Shown piece after piece: positions 29,463 through 38,166 of a stretch of 39,988 nucleotides of DNA. Both the position numbers and the translations under genes were made by a program. The notes under the pieces were generated by a model, which had not been told where the DNA came from, searched no databases, and saw nothing but the letters and a program-made list of their open reading frames with translations. Numbering within the stretch: the stretch's first letter is position 1; each line of letters starts with the position of its first letter. This stretch comes from Nocardioidaceae bacterium (GTDB lineage: Bacteria; Actinomycetota; Actinomycetes; Propionibacteriales; Nocardioidaceae). The stretch covers positions 1 through 39,988 of the forward strand of contig JAICXL010000015.1 in NCBI GenBank assembly GCA_025980475.1, read 5' to 3'.

Positions 29463-30311
29463 TCACCCGTTTCGGCCGCCCCAGGAGCCGCCGAAGGCAG
29501 CATCGGTGTTGGCCTCGATGGCCCTGCAGAGCCCGGCCAGGTCGTCGCCCCGCGTGGTCGCCATCGAGCGGACGGTGAGCGGCACGAGGTACGACGCGTT
29601 CACCAACCCGCGGTGCGGCGACGGGGTGAGGAAGGGCGCGTCGGTCTCGACCAGGATCCGGTCAGCCGGCGCGACCCGGAGGGCATCGCGCACGGGCTCG
29701 GCGTTCTTGAAGGTGACCGTGCCGGAGAAGGAGAGGAACGCCCCCCGGTCCAGACAGGCACGGGCGAAGGCGGCGTCACCGCTGAAGCAGTGCATCACCC
29801 ACCGCTCCGGGGCGCCGACCTCGTCGATGATCGCGAGCACGTCGTCGTGGGCGTCGCGGTCGTGGATCACCAGCGTCCGGTCGAGCCGCCTGGCCAGGTC
29901 GACGTGCCAGCGGAAGGACTGGTGCTGGGCGGCCCGGCCGTCCTGACCGGTGCGGAAGTAGTCCAGACCGGTCTCCCCCACTGCGCGGACGTGCTGGTTG
30001 CCGGCCAGCTCCTCGATCTCGGCGAGCGCGGCGTCCAGCTCACCCCGCTCCGCGAGGCCGGGCGCCTCGTTGGGGTGCAGGGCGACGCCCGCGACGATGT
30101 CGTCGTACGCCGCCGCCGTCGCTACCGCCCACCGGGCGCCCGACAGGTCGCAGCCGATCTGCACGATCCGCGGCACTCCGACCGCCGCGGCGCGGGCCAG
30201 TGCCTCCTCGACCGGCAGCACCCCACCGCCTGGGTCGGTGTCGAGGTGGCAGTGGTTGTCCACGACCGGGTGCGGCAGCGCCTCGGGGGCCTCTGGACGG
30301 GCCGTCCTCAT
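29463..30311 (-). CDS. tatD: TatD-family metal-dependent deoxyribonuclease
   Basis: A 282-residue amidohydrolase-fold protein. Metal ligands are visible in VDNHCHLD (HXH, near 20), the Glu of VGETGLDYFR, LVIHDRDAHDD, MHCFSGD and VETDAPFLTPSPHRG. TatD proteins trim DNA 3' ends and may act in repair. The ATG overlaps the rsmI stop (ATGA). It heads the conserved run toward rpfB. Confidence 0.93.
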   Translation of the reverse strand: MRTARPEAPEALPHPVVDNHCHLDTDPGGGVLPVEEALARAAAVGVPRIVQIGCDLSGARWAVATAAAYDDIVAGVALHPNEAPGLAERGELDAALAEIEELAGNQHVRAVGETGLDYFRTGQDGRAAQHQSFRWHVDLARRLDRTLVIHDRDAHDDVLAIIDEVGAPERWVMHCFSGDAAFARACLDRGAFLSFSGTVTFKNAEPVRDALRVAPADRILVETDAPFLTPSPHRGLVNASYLVPLTVRSMATTRGDDLAGLCRAIEANTDAAFGGSWGGRNG

Positions 30312-31171
30312 CGCTGTGTCCCGGGCTTGTGGACGGCGTCGTAGACGGCCCGCTTGGGCACGCTGGACCGGCGGGCCACCTCGGCGATCGCGTCCTTGCG
30401 GGTGGCCCCGGCCGCCTCCTCCGAGGCCACCAAGCCGGCCAGCGTCTCCGGGTCGGCCGTGGGCGCAGGCGGTGCCGCCCCCTCCACGACCAGCGTCACC
30501 TCTCCGCGGACGCCCTCGGCGGCCCAGGCGGCGAGCTCGCTCAGGGTGCCGCGGCGGACCTCCTCGTGGGTCTTGGTCAGCTCGCGGCAGGCGGCACCGC
30601 GCCGGTCCCCGCCGAACGCCTCGGCCATCGCCAGCAGGGCGCGCTCGGTGCGGTGCGGGGCCTCGAAGAAGACCATGGTGCGCTGCTCGTCGGCGAGCCC
30701 GGCCAGCCGGCGACCGCGCTCGCCGGCCTTGCGCGGCAGGAAGCCCTCGAAGCAGAATCGGTCCACCGGCAGCCCGCTGACCGCCAGCGCGGTGAGCACC
30801 GCCGACGGTCCCGGGACCGCGGTGACCGGCACCCCGGCGGCCACCGCGGCGGCGACCAGCCGGTAGCCGGGGTCGGAGACGCTCGGCATCCCGGCGTCGC
30901 TCACCAGCAGCACGCGCTGGCCGGCCTGCAAAGCCTCGAGGAGGCTGCCGGTGCGGCTCTGCTCGTTGGCCTCGAAGTAGGAGGTCACCCGCCCGCGGAT
31001 CTCCACTCCGAGGTCGCCGGTGAGCCGGCGCAGTCGCCGGGTGTCCTCGGCCGCGACGACGTCCGCGGCACCCAGCTCCTCCGCGAGCCGTGGCGAGGCG
31101 TCCTCGACGCGGCCGATCGGTGTCGCCGCGAGCACCAGCACGCCGGTGCCGTCGGTGGGGGCTGCTGCCAT
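30308..31171 (-). CDS. rsmI: 16S rRNA 2'-O-methyltransferase RsmI (C1402)
   Basis: A 287-residue tetrapyrrole methylase-fold protein: VLAATPIGRVEDASPR, VAAEDTRRLRRL, LVSDAGMPSVSDPGYRLV, VPGPSAVLTAL and FEGFLPRKAGER are all family signatures. It methylates the 2'-hydroxyl of C1402 in the decoding centre. The ATG at 31171 is 24 bases from the divergent pmt start. rsmI and rsmA both modify 16S rRNA, and the latter is interrupted in the same operon. Confidence 0.95.
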   Translation of the reverse strand: MAAAPTDGTGVLVLAATPIGRVEDASPRLAEELGAADVVAAEDTRRLRRLTGDLGVEIRGRVTSYFEANEQSRTGSLLEALQAGQRVLLVSDAGMPSVSDPGYRLVAAAVAAGVPVTAVPGPSAVLTALAVSGLPVDRFCFEGFLPRKAGERGRRLAGLADEQRTMVFFEAPHRTERALLAMAEAFGGDRRGAACRELTKTHEEVRRGTLSELAAWAAEGVRGEVTLVVEGAAPPAPTADPETLAGLVASEEAAGATRKDAIAEVARRSSVPKRAVYDAVHKPGTQR

Positions 31172-31195
31172 GCCCCGATCGTAGAGTTGCCCCCC

Positions 31196-32851
31196 GTGAG
31201 CACCAGCAGCGCGCCGGCCCGCCGGGTCGGGCTGTCCCGGACGGCGCGCGGAACGGTGGTGCCGTCGGCCGCCCGCCGCACCCGCAGCCGGCTGCTGCGC
31301 AGCGACCCGGTCGTCGACTGGGTCATCACGCTCGCCGTGGCCCTCCTGGCGCTGTTCCTGAGGCTGTGGAACATCGGCTTCCCCAAGGCGTTCCTCTTCG
31401 ACGAGACCTACTACGCCAAGGACGCCTGGTCGCTGGTCCACAACGGTTACGTCACCAACTACGTCGCCGGCGCCAACAACGAGATCCTCGCCGGGCACGT
31501 CACCGGGCTGTTCCAGAAGACGCCGGAGATGATCGTGCACCCCAACGTCGGCCGCTGGCTGATCGGGGCCGGGGAGACCCTCTTCGGGATGGACCCGACC
31601 GGGTGGCGGATCCCGTCGGCGGTGGTCGGGTCACTGATGGTTCTGGTGATGGTCCGACTGGGCCGCCGGGTGACCGGCTCGATGCTGCTCGGTGCCGTCG
31701 CCGGGCTGCTGATGTGCTTCGACGGGCTGCAGCTCGTGCTCTCGCGGCTGGCGCTGCTCGACATCTTCGTGGCGTTCTTCACCCTCTGCGCGGTCAGCTG
31801 CCTGGTGGCCGACCGCGATTGGGGCCGGGCTCGGCTGGCCCGGCTCGTTCCGGAGGGGACCCGGGTCGCGCCCGGCTCGTGGGGCCCGCGGCTGTGGTGG
31901 CGGCCATGGCGGCTGGCGGCCGGCGTCCTCTGGGGCCTGGCCCTGGGCAGCAAGTGGGACGCGATCTTCCCGCTGGCCGCCTTCGGGCTGCTGGTCTGGG
32001 CCTGGGACGCCGGTGCCCGCCGCTCCTTCGGGGTCCGTGCCGCCGTGGTGAAGGCCGCGGTGCTCGACGCCACCCCGGCGGCGCTCTACCTCGTCCTCCT
32101 GCCGCTGGTGGTCTACATCGCCTGCTGGACCAGCTGGATGGTGCACGCCAGCGTCTACGAGGCGTCGCTGTCGCACACGCAGTACGGCCCCTACTGGGGC
32201 GACTACATCAAGCAGCCCGCGCACGGCTTCTTCGCCAAGGCCGGCAAGGCGCTGCGCGACCTGCTCCACTACCACCACGACGTCTGGTCGTTCCACACCA
32301 CCGGGCTCCTCCACGCCCACCACGTCTACCAGTCCAAGCCGGAGGGCTGGCTGATCCTCAACCGCCCCGTCGGCGTGGACGCCCAGCTCGACATCCACCC
32401 CGGCGAGCAGGGGTGCACCGCGGCCCCCGGCTCGACCTGCCTGCGGCAGGTGCTGCTGATCGGCACCCCGGCGCTGTGGTGGTTCGGGACGATCGCCTTC
32501 GTGTGGTCGGGCATCTGCTGGATCGGCAGGCGAGACTGGCGGTACGGCGTGGTCACCGTCGGCGTCCTGGTCACCTGGCTGCCGTGGCTGCGCTGGGACG
32601 ACCGGCCGATCTTCAGCTACTACGCGATGATGATCGAGCCGTTCCTGGTGCTCGGCGCGACCCTGCTGCTCGGCGAGATGTTGGGACCGGCGACCGCCAC
32701 GGTTCGGCGACGCCAGGTCGGCGCGGTCGCGGCGGGCGCGGTGTTCCTCGCCGTACTCCTGAACTTCGCGTGGTTCTGGCCGATCTACACCGACGGGCTG
32801 CTCACCACCCAGCAGTGGCTCGAGCGGATCTGGTTCAAGCGCTGGATCTGA
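31196..32851 (+). CDS. pmt: Protein O-mannosyltransferase (PMT family)
   Basis: A 551-residue GT39 membrane protein with about ten or more helices. The catalytic Asp-Glu of the first external loop is D69-E70 in FLFDETYYAKDAWS. Downstream are HPNVGRWLIGAG, SRLALLDIFVAFF and a C-terminal PMT_4TMC region (ILNRPVGVD, then WDDRPIFSYYAMMIEPF). It transfers mannose from polyprenyl phosphate to exported proteins, as Rv1002c does in M. tuberculosis, where it is also divergent from an rsmI gene. Ser/Thr/Pro-rich exported proteins in this window (QcrC linker, surface proteins) are possible acceptors, which is inference. GTG start. Confidence 0.93.
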   Translation: MSTSSAPARRVGLSRTARGTVVPSAARRTRSRLLRSDPVVDWVITLAVALLALFLRLWNIGFPKAFLFDETYYAKDAWSLVHNGYVTNYVAGANNEILAGHVTGLFQKTPEMIVHPNVGRWLIGAGETLFGMDPTGWRIPSAVVGSLMVLVMVRLGRRVTGSMLLGAVAGLLMCFDGLQLVLSRLALLDIFVAFFTLCAVSCLVADRDWGRARLARLVPEGTRVAPGSWGPRLWWRPWRLAAGVLWGLALGSKWDAIFPLAAFGLLVWAWDAGARRSFGVRAAVVKAAVLDATPAALYLVLLPLVVYIACWTSWMVHASVYEASLSHTQYGPYWGDYIKQPAHGFFAKAGKALRDLLHYHHDVWSFHTTGLLHAHHVYQSKPEGWLILNRPVGVDAQLDIHPGEQGCTAAPGSTCLRQVLLIGTPALWWFGTIAFVWSGICWIGRRDWRYGVVTVGVLVTWLPWLRWDDRPIFSYYAMMIEPFLVLGATLLLGEMLGPATATVRRRQVGAVAAGAVFLAVLLNFAWFWPIYTDGLLTTQQWLERIWFKRWI

Positions 32852-32871
32852 GCACCCGTGGCCGGCGGTCC

Positions 32872-33714
32872 TCAGCCGACTGAGCCGGCGCGTTCCCCGA
32901 TGATCCGCGCCAGGTCGTCGGGTGCCTGCTCCGGGATCCAGTGGCTGACCCCGTCGAGCACCTCGAGGCGGTACGGCGCGTCCACCCAGCCGGCCGCCAG
33001 CTCCGCGCCGGCGCGGTCCAGCGTCACGTCGCCCGTGCTCCACACGTGGGTCGTCGGGACCCGGACGCGCCCGGCGCCTGCCGACGGACGGGTCAGCGGC
33101 AGCGCCCGGTACCACGACAGCGCCCCGCGGAGGGCGCCGTACTCCACGATGCCGGTGCGCACGCCGTCGGCCATCGCCGGCGTCATCCCGGCCCGGTGCA
33201 CCAGCAGCGCGCGGAAGCGCTCCGGCGAGTGCGTCGCGAGCTGCTCGACCAGGCCGGGGACGTTGAACGGCAGGAAGTACCACGACCGCAGCAGCTGACG
33301 CCCCCGCAGCATCGAGGCGAGGAACGCCTTGGGGTGCGGCACCGACACGGTCGTCAGCGTCCGCACCAGGTCGGGTCGTTGAGCGGCCACGGTCCACGCG
33401 ACCACCGCACCCCAGTCGTGGCCGACCAGGTGCACCGGCCCGGCAGCGAGGGCCTCGACCAGGGCGACGACGTCGCCGACCAGGCGCGGCACGGTGTAGG
33501 CCCGCCGGCCTCGCGGTCGCGCACCCGGTGAGTAGCCACGCTGGTCGGGCGCGACGGTGCGGAAGCCCTGCCGGTGCAACCGGTCGGTCACCGGTGCCCA
33601 GCTGGCGGCCCGCTGCGGGAAGCCGTGCAGCAGCACCACCGGCGGGCCGTCCTGCGGCCCCTCGTCGACGACGTCGAAGCGGAGCCCTTCGTGGGTGTAG
33701 CTGGAGAGTCGCAC
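32872..33714 (-). CDS. Alpha/beta hydrolase, epoxide-hydrolase-like
   Basis: A 280-residue alpha/beta-hydrolase. The oxyanion motif LLHGFPQ is near 30. The nucleophile elbow GHDWGA has Asp as nucleophile, as in epoxide hydrolases and dehalogenases. The acid is in WSTGDVTLD and the His in GVSHWIPEQAPD. APDQRGYSPGARP precedes the cap region. Substrate is unknown. The GTG at 33714 gives the conserved beginning RLSSYTHEGLRFDVVDEG; the frame is open further upstream without similarity. Confidence 0.85.
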   Translation of the reverse strand: MRLSSYTHEGLRFDVVDEGPQDGPPVVLLHGFPQRAASWAPVTDRLHRQGFRTVAPDQRGYSPGARPRGRRAYTVPRLVGDVVALVEALAAGPVHLVGHDWGAVVAWTVAAQRPDLVRTLTTVSVPHPKAFLASMLRGRQLLRSWYFLPFNVPGLVEQLATHSPERFRALLVHRAGMTPAMADGVRTGIVEYGALRGALSWYRALPLTRPSAGAGRVRVPTTHVWSTGDVTLDRAGAELAAGWVDAPYRLEVLDGVSHWIPEQAPDDLARIIGERAGSVG

Positions 33715-33792
33715 GGCCCCACTGTCGCAGAGGCGGCGCCGCCGTTCACCGACGAGGGTTGAAGCGGCGGCCCTCGGGGCACCATCTCGGTC

Positions 33793-33936
33793 GTGACGGC
33801 CACCACCAGCGCGGAGAGCAGCTCCGAGAGCCTCCTCCACCAGCACGAGTGGCGGCTGCTGGCCGTCGAGTACGACGACCTCCTCGAGGTCCGCGAACTG
33901 CACTGCGCCGGGTGTGACCTGACCAGCTACGAGTGA
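33793..33936 (+). CDS. Small CXXC protein, unknown
   Basis: A 47-residue frame from GTG 33793 with a Ser-rich beginning, a central acidic helix (HEWRLLAVEYDDLLEVREL) and HCAGCDLTSYE at the end. The CXXC could bind a metal. Codon use with GC-rich third positions fits coding DNA. No relatives are recognised, and the ribosome binding site is weak, so it is tentative. Confidence 0.45.
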   Translation: MTATTSAESSSESLLHQHEWRLLAVEYDDLLEVRELHCAGCDLTSYE

Positions 33937-34112
33937 CCGGCGCCCGGGCAGAACCGCATCGCGAGCAGGGCGAAGAGGCCGTAGACCAGCACGCCGCCGG
34001 TCACGATGAAGGCGAACGGAGTGCGGTCGAGCCGCGCGAGGGCGCCGTCGCAGTCAGAGACCCGAGCAGCCGGGCCGCGGGCGCGGACCTGTCGGGCAAT
34101 CGGGTGTCGGGC
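33927..34112 (-). pseudogene. Small membrane protein frame without a usable start codon
   Basis: The minus-strand frame after the GH15 stop reads LTARHPIARQVRARG, then an acidic turn (DCDGALARLDRTPFAF), one good membrane helix (IVTGGVLVYGLFALLAMRF) and CPGAGHS-TAG. It looks coding but has no ATG, GTG or TTG before the helix, only CTG or ATT. It may be a remnant or use a rare start. It overlaps the end of the CXXC frame by ten bases. Confidence 0.35.
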
Positions 34113-34114
34113 AG

Positions 34115-35914
34115 TCAGTCCTCACCCTCGGCCACCGCGAGGGCGGCGCCGATCACCGCGAGGTGGCTGAGCCCCTGCGGCACGTTGCCGAGCAGCCCAC
34201 CGGTCCCGGCGTCCACCTGCTCGGTGAGCAGGCCGGTGTCACCGGTGTGCTCCAGCAGCTCGTCGAGCAGGGCCCCGGCCTCCTCGCGCCGCCCGAGGAT
34301 CGCGAGGGCCTCCACCATCCAGCAGCTGCACGCCACGAAGGCGCCCTCCTGCTCGGCCATGCCGGTGTATCGGTAGAGCAGGGGGCCGCCGGCACCCAGC
34401 TCCGCACGGACAGCATCGACGGTGCCGGCGAGGCGGGGGTCGTCCCCGGCCAGGAAGCCGGTGCGGGCGGCCAGGAGCACCGCAGCGTCCAGCTTGTCGG
34501 TGCCGGCGTGGAAGGTGTAGCTCCCCTTGGTCACCGACCAGCAGTGCTCGTCGGTCCAGGCATGCACCGCCTCGCGCTCGGTGCGCCAGCGGTCGACGTG
34601 CGCTGCCGGGAGCTGGCCCGCCTCGGCCAGTCGCACGCCCCGGTCCAGGGCCACCCAGCAGCCGATCTTGGAGCTGGTGTAGTGCTCGCGATCGCCCAGC
34701 TCCCAGAGCCCGGCGTCCTTGCTCTGCCAGCGGTCGCAGACCTCGTCGATGATCTGCGCCAGCATCGAGGCGCTCTCCGGGTCCAGGACGCCGCGGCGAT
34801 CGGCAAAGCGCCACGCAGCGTCCACGAGGTCGCCGTACGCCCCCAGCTGGAGCTGCTCGGCCGCCGAGTTCCCCACGTGCACCGGGACGGAGCCGCGGTA
34901 GCCCGGGAGCTCTTCGAGGGAGGACATCTCCGCCGATGCCGGCTCGCCGTCGATGGTGTACATCGACCTGACCTCGGGGGCGGTCCCCCGCACCGCCCGC
35001 AGCAGCCACGAGACGGAGCCGTGCACCTCCTCAGTGAGCCCGAGCCGCGACTGGGCGTCGATCGCGAAGGAGGCGTCGCGGACCCAGCCGAAGCGGTAGT
35101 CGAAGTTGCGCTCCCCGCCGATGTGCTCGGGCAGCGACGTGGTCAGCGCGGCGGCCTGGCCATCGCTCGGAGCGATGGTCAGCGCCTTGAGGGCCAGTGC
35201 GGAGCGACGGACGGCGCCCGCCCGCGGCCCGTCGACGTCGATCCGACCGGTCCATCGGCGCCACAGCTCGGCCGTCTCATCGATGCGGGCGTCGATGTCG
35301 GCGGCGGACGGGAAGGGCAGCGGTTCGGAGTCCACCGCGAGCACGGCGAGCAGGCCTCGGGCGCCAGCGTGGGCGGTGAGCTCCCCCGTGAGAGCCGCGC
35401 CGGTCGGGCCGTGCTCGACGCGGGGCTCCCCCATCTCGTCGGCGACCACGCCGAGCAGCACGGGGCCGGCGTGCAGCACGATCCCGCCGCCGTGCTCGTC
35501 GACCCAGGGGCGGGTGGTGCCCAGCCGGTGCCCGGGGCGCACCGCCCACTGCAACCTCACCGGGTCACCGGTGACCTCGACGCGACGGGCCAGCTCGGTC
35601 CAGGGCAGCGGGCCGGTGGCGGACCGGTTGAGCGCGTCGGTCACCCGCACCACCGAGTCGGCGCAGTGGAAGGTCGTCTCGAGGACCATGGTGTCGGGCA
35701 GGTAGCGCTGGCTGGTGGTGTGCTCGGCCGTCGGCGCAAGGCTGATGTGGCCCCCGGCGTCGGGGTCGAGGAGCGCCGCGCACACCGGCGGGTGGGTCAG
35801 CTGGGGGGCGGCCAGCCAGTCCACCGAGCCGTCGGCCGCGACGAGGGCACCGGCGCGGCAGTCACCGAGCATTCCGTACGCCGACAGCGGGGCGTAACCG
35901 TCCTCGCGCTCCAT
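34115..35914 (-). CDS. GH15 glycoside hydrolase (glucoamylase/trehalase-like)
   Basis: A 599-residue protein with an N-terminal beta domain starting SAYGMLGDCRAGALVAADGSVDWL. The (alpha/alpha)6 catalytic barrel begins EHIGGERNFDYRFGWVRDASF and contains LWELGDREHYTSSKIGCWVALDR (general acid region) and EGAFVACSCWMVEALA near the end (general base region). Actinobacterial relatives hydrolyse alpha-glucans or trehalose, so the substrate is open. No signal peptide is seen, so it acts in the cytoplasm. The ATG overlaps the SDR stop by one base (TAATG). Confidence 0.88.
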   Translation of the reverse strand: MEREDGYAPLSAYGMLGDCRAGALVAADGSVDWLAAPQLTHPPVCAALLDPDAGGHISLAPTAEHTTSQRYLPDTMVLETTFHCADSVVRVTDALNRSATGPLPWTELARRVEVTGDPVRLQWAVRPGHRLGTTRPWVDEHGGGIVLHAGPVLLGVVADEMGEPRVEHGPTGAALTGELTAHAGARGLLAVLAVDSEPLPFPSAADIDARIDETAELWRRWTGRIDVDGPRAGAVRRSALALKALTIAPSDGQAAALTTSLPEHIGGERNFDYRFGWVRDASFAIDAQSRLGLTEEVHGSVSWLLRAVRGTAPEVRSMYTIDGEPASAEMSSLEELPGYRGSVPVHVGNSAAEQLQLGAYGDLVDAAWRFADRRGVLDPESASMLAQIIDEVCDRWQSKDAGLWELGDREHYTSSKIGCWVALDRGVRLAEAGQLPAAHVDRWRTEREAVHAWTDEHCWSVTKGSYTFHAGTDKLDAAVLLAARTGFLAGDDPRLAGTVDAVRAELGAGGPLLYRYTGMAEQEGAFVACSCWMVEALAILGRREEAGALLDELLEHTGDTGLLTEQVDAGTGGLLGNVPQGLSHLAVIGAALAVAEGED

Positions 35915-36915
35915 TAGTGTGCGCGCGCCGCAACGAGTCCGGCCCCGGCAGCGAGCGCGGCGCCGGCCGCGGAGATCAGGCTGCGCCGGTGCATCGAGGC
36001 CCACAGCAGCGGGTCGTGCCCGTGCGCCTGGTCGTCGAAGGGCCCGTGGGCGCCGGCGTCCTCGGTTTCGTCCTGGGGCTCGAAGACGTTGCTGCCGCGG
36101 CGTGGAAGGTCCGCACCGGTCTGCTGCGACTTCACGCCGCTTCGGCCCAGGTAGAGGTCGAGCAGCTTCGGCGCCAGCCGCTCGCCCAGGATGGTGTAGG
36201 CCGTCGAGACGCCCACCCACATGTTGCGCCGCGGGTGCTCGATGAGGAACCGCACCGCCTTCGCGGGCAGCTCGGGCTGGAAGATCGGTGGCACCGGCAT
36301 CGGGTGCTTCGGCATCTTGTTGAGGTTCCAGGTGAACTGCGGGGTGTTCAGCCCGGGGAGCTGCACCATGCAGACCCGCACCTTGCTCTTCTCGTGGGCC
36401 AGCTCGGTCATCACCGACTCGGTGAAACCCTTCACGGCGTGCTTGGCACCGCAGTAGGCCGACTGCAGCGGGATCGACCGGTAGGCCATCGCCGACCCGA
36501 CGTTGACCACCACGCCCCGGTCGCGCGGGCGCATGAAGCGCAGGGCTGCCCGGGTGCCGTAGACCTGACCGTAGTAGGTCACCTCGGTCATCCGTCGGAA
36601 CTCCTCCATGCTGGTGTCCCAGAAGAACGCCAGCGAGCCGGCGAACGCGACGTTGACCCAGGCGTCGATCTCGCCGAGCTCGGCCTCCACCCGCTCAGCG
36701 GCCTCCTCGACCGCAGCGTGGTCGGCAACGTCGGTCGGGATCGCCAGTGCCCTGCGGCCCGCCGCCTCGACGTCCCGGACGGCGCCGTCCAGGCCGGCGC
36801 GGCCCCGGGCGAGCACGGCGACGTCATAGCCGGCGCCGGCGAGCTCGCGCACCACCGCCCGTCCCACGCCGCCGGTGCCGCCGGTGACGACCGCGATCTT
36901 CGTGTGCTGCACCAT
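35914..36915 (-). CDS. Short-chain dehydrogenase/reductase with C-terminal membrane tail
   Basis: A 333-residue classical SDR. The NAD(P) loop TGGTGGVG is at 11-18, and catalytic Ser141, Tyr154 and Lys158 are visible (SAYCGAKHA). After the SDR domain (about 250) comes a region with an acidic stretch and a final hydrophobic segment (LISAAGAALAAGAGLVAARA) preceded by RR, suggesting a membrane-bound tail. Substrate is unknown. The gene is translationally coupled to the GH15 gene. Confidence 0.88.
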   Translation of the reverse strand: MVQHTKIAVVTGGTGGVGRAVVRELAGAGYDVAVLARGRAGLDGAVRDVEAAGRRALAIPTDVADHAAVEEAAERVEAELGEIDAWVNVAFAGSLAFFWDTSMEEFRRMTEVTYYGQVYGTRAALRFMRPRDRGVVVNVGSAMAYRSIPLQSAYCGAKHAVKGFTESVMTELAHEKSKVRVCMVQLPGLNTPQFTWNLNKMPKHPMPVPPIFQPELPAKAVRFLIEHPRRNMWVGVSTAYTILGERLAPKLLDLYLGRSGVKSQQTGADLPRRGSNVFEPQDETEDAGAHGPFDDQAHGHDPLLWASMHRRSLISAAGAALAAGAGLVAARAH

Positions 36916-37023
36916 GCCCTGCTCCTCCAGCCTCGTTGCCGGTGCCGCGAGCCGGCCCGTCTGCCTGCACTACCCACTCATGGTCAGCGGCACACGGTGG
37001 CCCGCTGCTGCGAGGATGTGCCG

Positions 37024-38049
37024 GTGAGGGTCAGTGCGCAGGAGAGCCCGTTCGACGAGGTGCGTCGCGCCGCGGTGCAGGAGTACGCCGCCCGGCACGC
37101 CGGACTTCGTCGCGCCGGGGAGGAGTACGTCGCACTGGTCACCACGATCCTCGACGACGCCGGCATCAACTACCTGAGCGTCACCGGCCGGACCAAGTCG
37201 GTGACCTCCTTCGCGGCCAAGGCCGTGCGCACCCGCGACGGGGCCCCGCTCTACGCCGACCCGTTGCGGGAGATCACCGACCAGATCGGGGTCCGGGTGA
37301 TCACCTACCTGCACAGCGACGTGGCCGCCGTGGCCGAGCTGCTCGACGACCAGCTGCACCTTCTCGACGACCGCGACCTGGGCCAGGAGACGGCGTCGGA
37401 GGGGCGCTTCGGCTACGCCAGCCGGCACCTGCTGCTCGAGCTCGAGCCGGGGAGCGCCGCCGAGCAGTCCCACGCGGCCCTGGTGGGCCACGCAGCGTCG
37501 GTCCAGATCCGCACCGTCCTGCAGCACGCCTGGGCCGAGTTCGAGCACGACATCCGCTACAAGGGCAAGATCCCCGAGGAGCACGTTCCCGACCTCGACC
37601 GCCGCTTCACGCTCGCCGCAGGCCTGCTGGAGCTGGCCGACCGCGAGTTCTCCGCGATCCGCGACCGGCTGCGGCAGGGCGTGGGTCCGAGGCAGGACAG
37701 CACGGCCGACGACGATCCCCGGATCAGCGCCCAGGACCTGGCGGCGTTCCTGGCCGGGCAGTTCCCCGACGCCGGCTGGTCCCGCACAGACCACTACACC
37801 TGGATCGCCGGGCTGCTGCTCGAGCTGGGCCTCACCACCCTCGAAGAGCTCGCCGAGGTACTGGCCGAGGTCGACAGTGGGCACCTCAACGCCCGGATGG
37901 GGTACCGGTACCCGCCCGGCGCCGTACGCCGCCTCGACGATGCACTGCTCGCCGTCTACGGCGGGAGGTACGTCGACCTGCAGCTCAACAGCCGCCGCAC
38001 CGAGCTGTTGCGGGCTCGGCTCGCCAGACTGCGTGATCTGGACGGGTAG
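37024..38049 (+). CDS. RelA/SpoT-type (p)ppGpp synthetase domain protein
   Basis: A 341-residue protein. The synthetase domain (about 30-185) has GRTKSVTSFAAK (Arg56, Lys58, Lys66), the metal-binding Asp86 in REITDQIGVRV, RFGYASRHLLLEL and the typical SVQIRTVLQHAWAEFEHDIRYK (159-180). No N-terminal HD hydrolase and no TGS/ACT domains are present, so it is a small alarmone synthetase with an additional C-terminal domain of about 150 residues that I do not recognise. GTG 37024 is eight bases after GAGG. It lies alone between an SDR gene (divergent) and narG. Confidence 0.85.
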   Translation: MRVSAQESPFDEVRRAAVQEYAARHAGLRRAGEEYVALVTTILDDAGINYLSVTGRTKSVTSFAAKAVRTRDGAPLYADPLREITDQIGVRVITYLHSDVAAVAELLDDQLHLLDDRDLGQETASEGRFGYASRHLLLELEPGSAAEQSHAALVGHAASVQIRTVLQHAWAEFEHDIRYKGKIPEEHVPDLDRRFTLAAGLLELADREFSAIRDRLRQGVGPRQDSTADDDPRISAQDLAAFLAGQFPDAGWSRTDHYTWIAGLLLELGLTTLEELAEVLAEVDSGHLNARMGYRYPPGAVRRLDDALLAVYGGRYVDLQLNSRRTELLRARLARLRDLDG

Positions 38050-38063
38050 TTGTGCTTCCACAA
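38050..38063. promoter_or_regulatory. Fnr/Crp-like palindrome upstream of narG
   Basis: TTGTGCTTCCACAA is a perfect 5-4-5 inverted repeat, the geometry of Fnr-type sites (TTGAT-N4-ATCAA), starting at the last base before the gap proper. It lies 103 bases upstream of the narG GTG in an unusually AT-rich 117-base gap. It could equally be a small terminator hairpin for the preceding gene, though no T-run follows. Confidence 0.5.
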
Positions 38064-38166
38064 CGGCACTAGTAGAAACGAGCAAGGCGATTTTGCACGA
38101 GACGTGGCGCGAAAAACTCGGCGTTGGCGTCGCAGCTTTCCCCGAACTCCAGATCGAGGTGGTGAC

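Noticed and set aside
38050-38166. Upstream extension of narG containing RRWRRS as a Tat signal
   Set aside because: No hydrophobic segment follows the arginines, and GAGG is well placed for the GTG at 38167.
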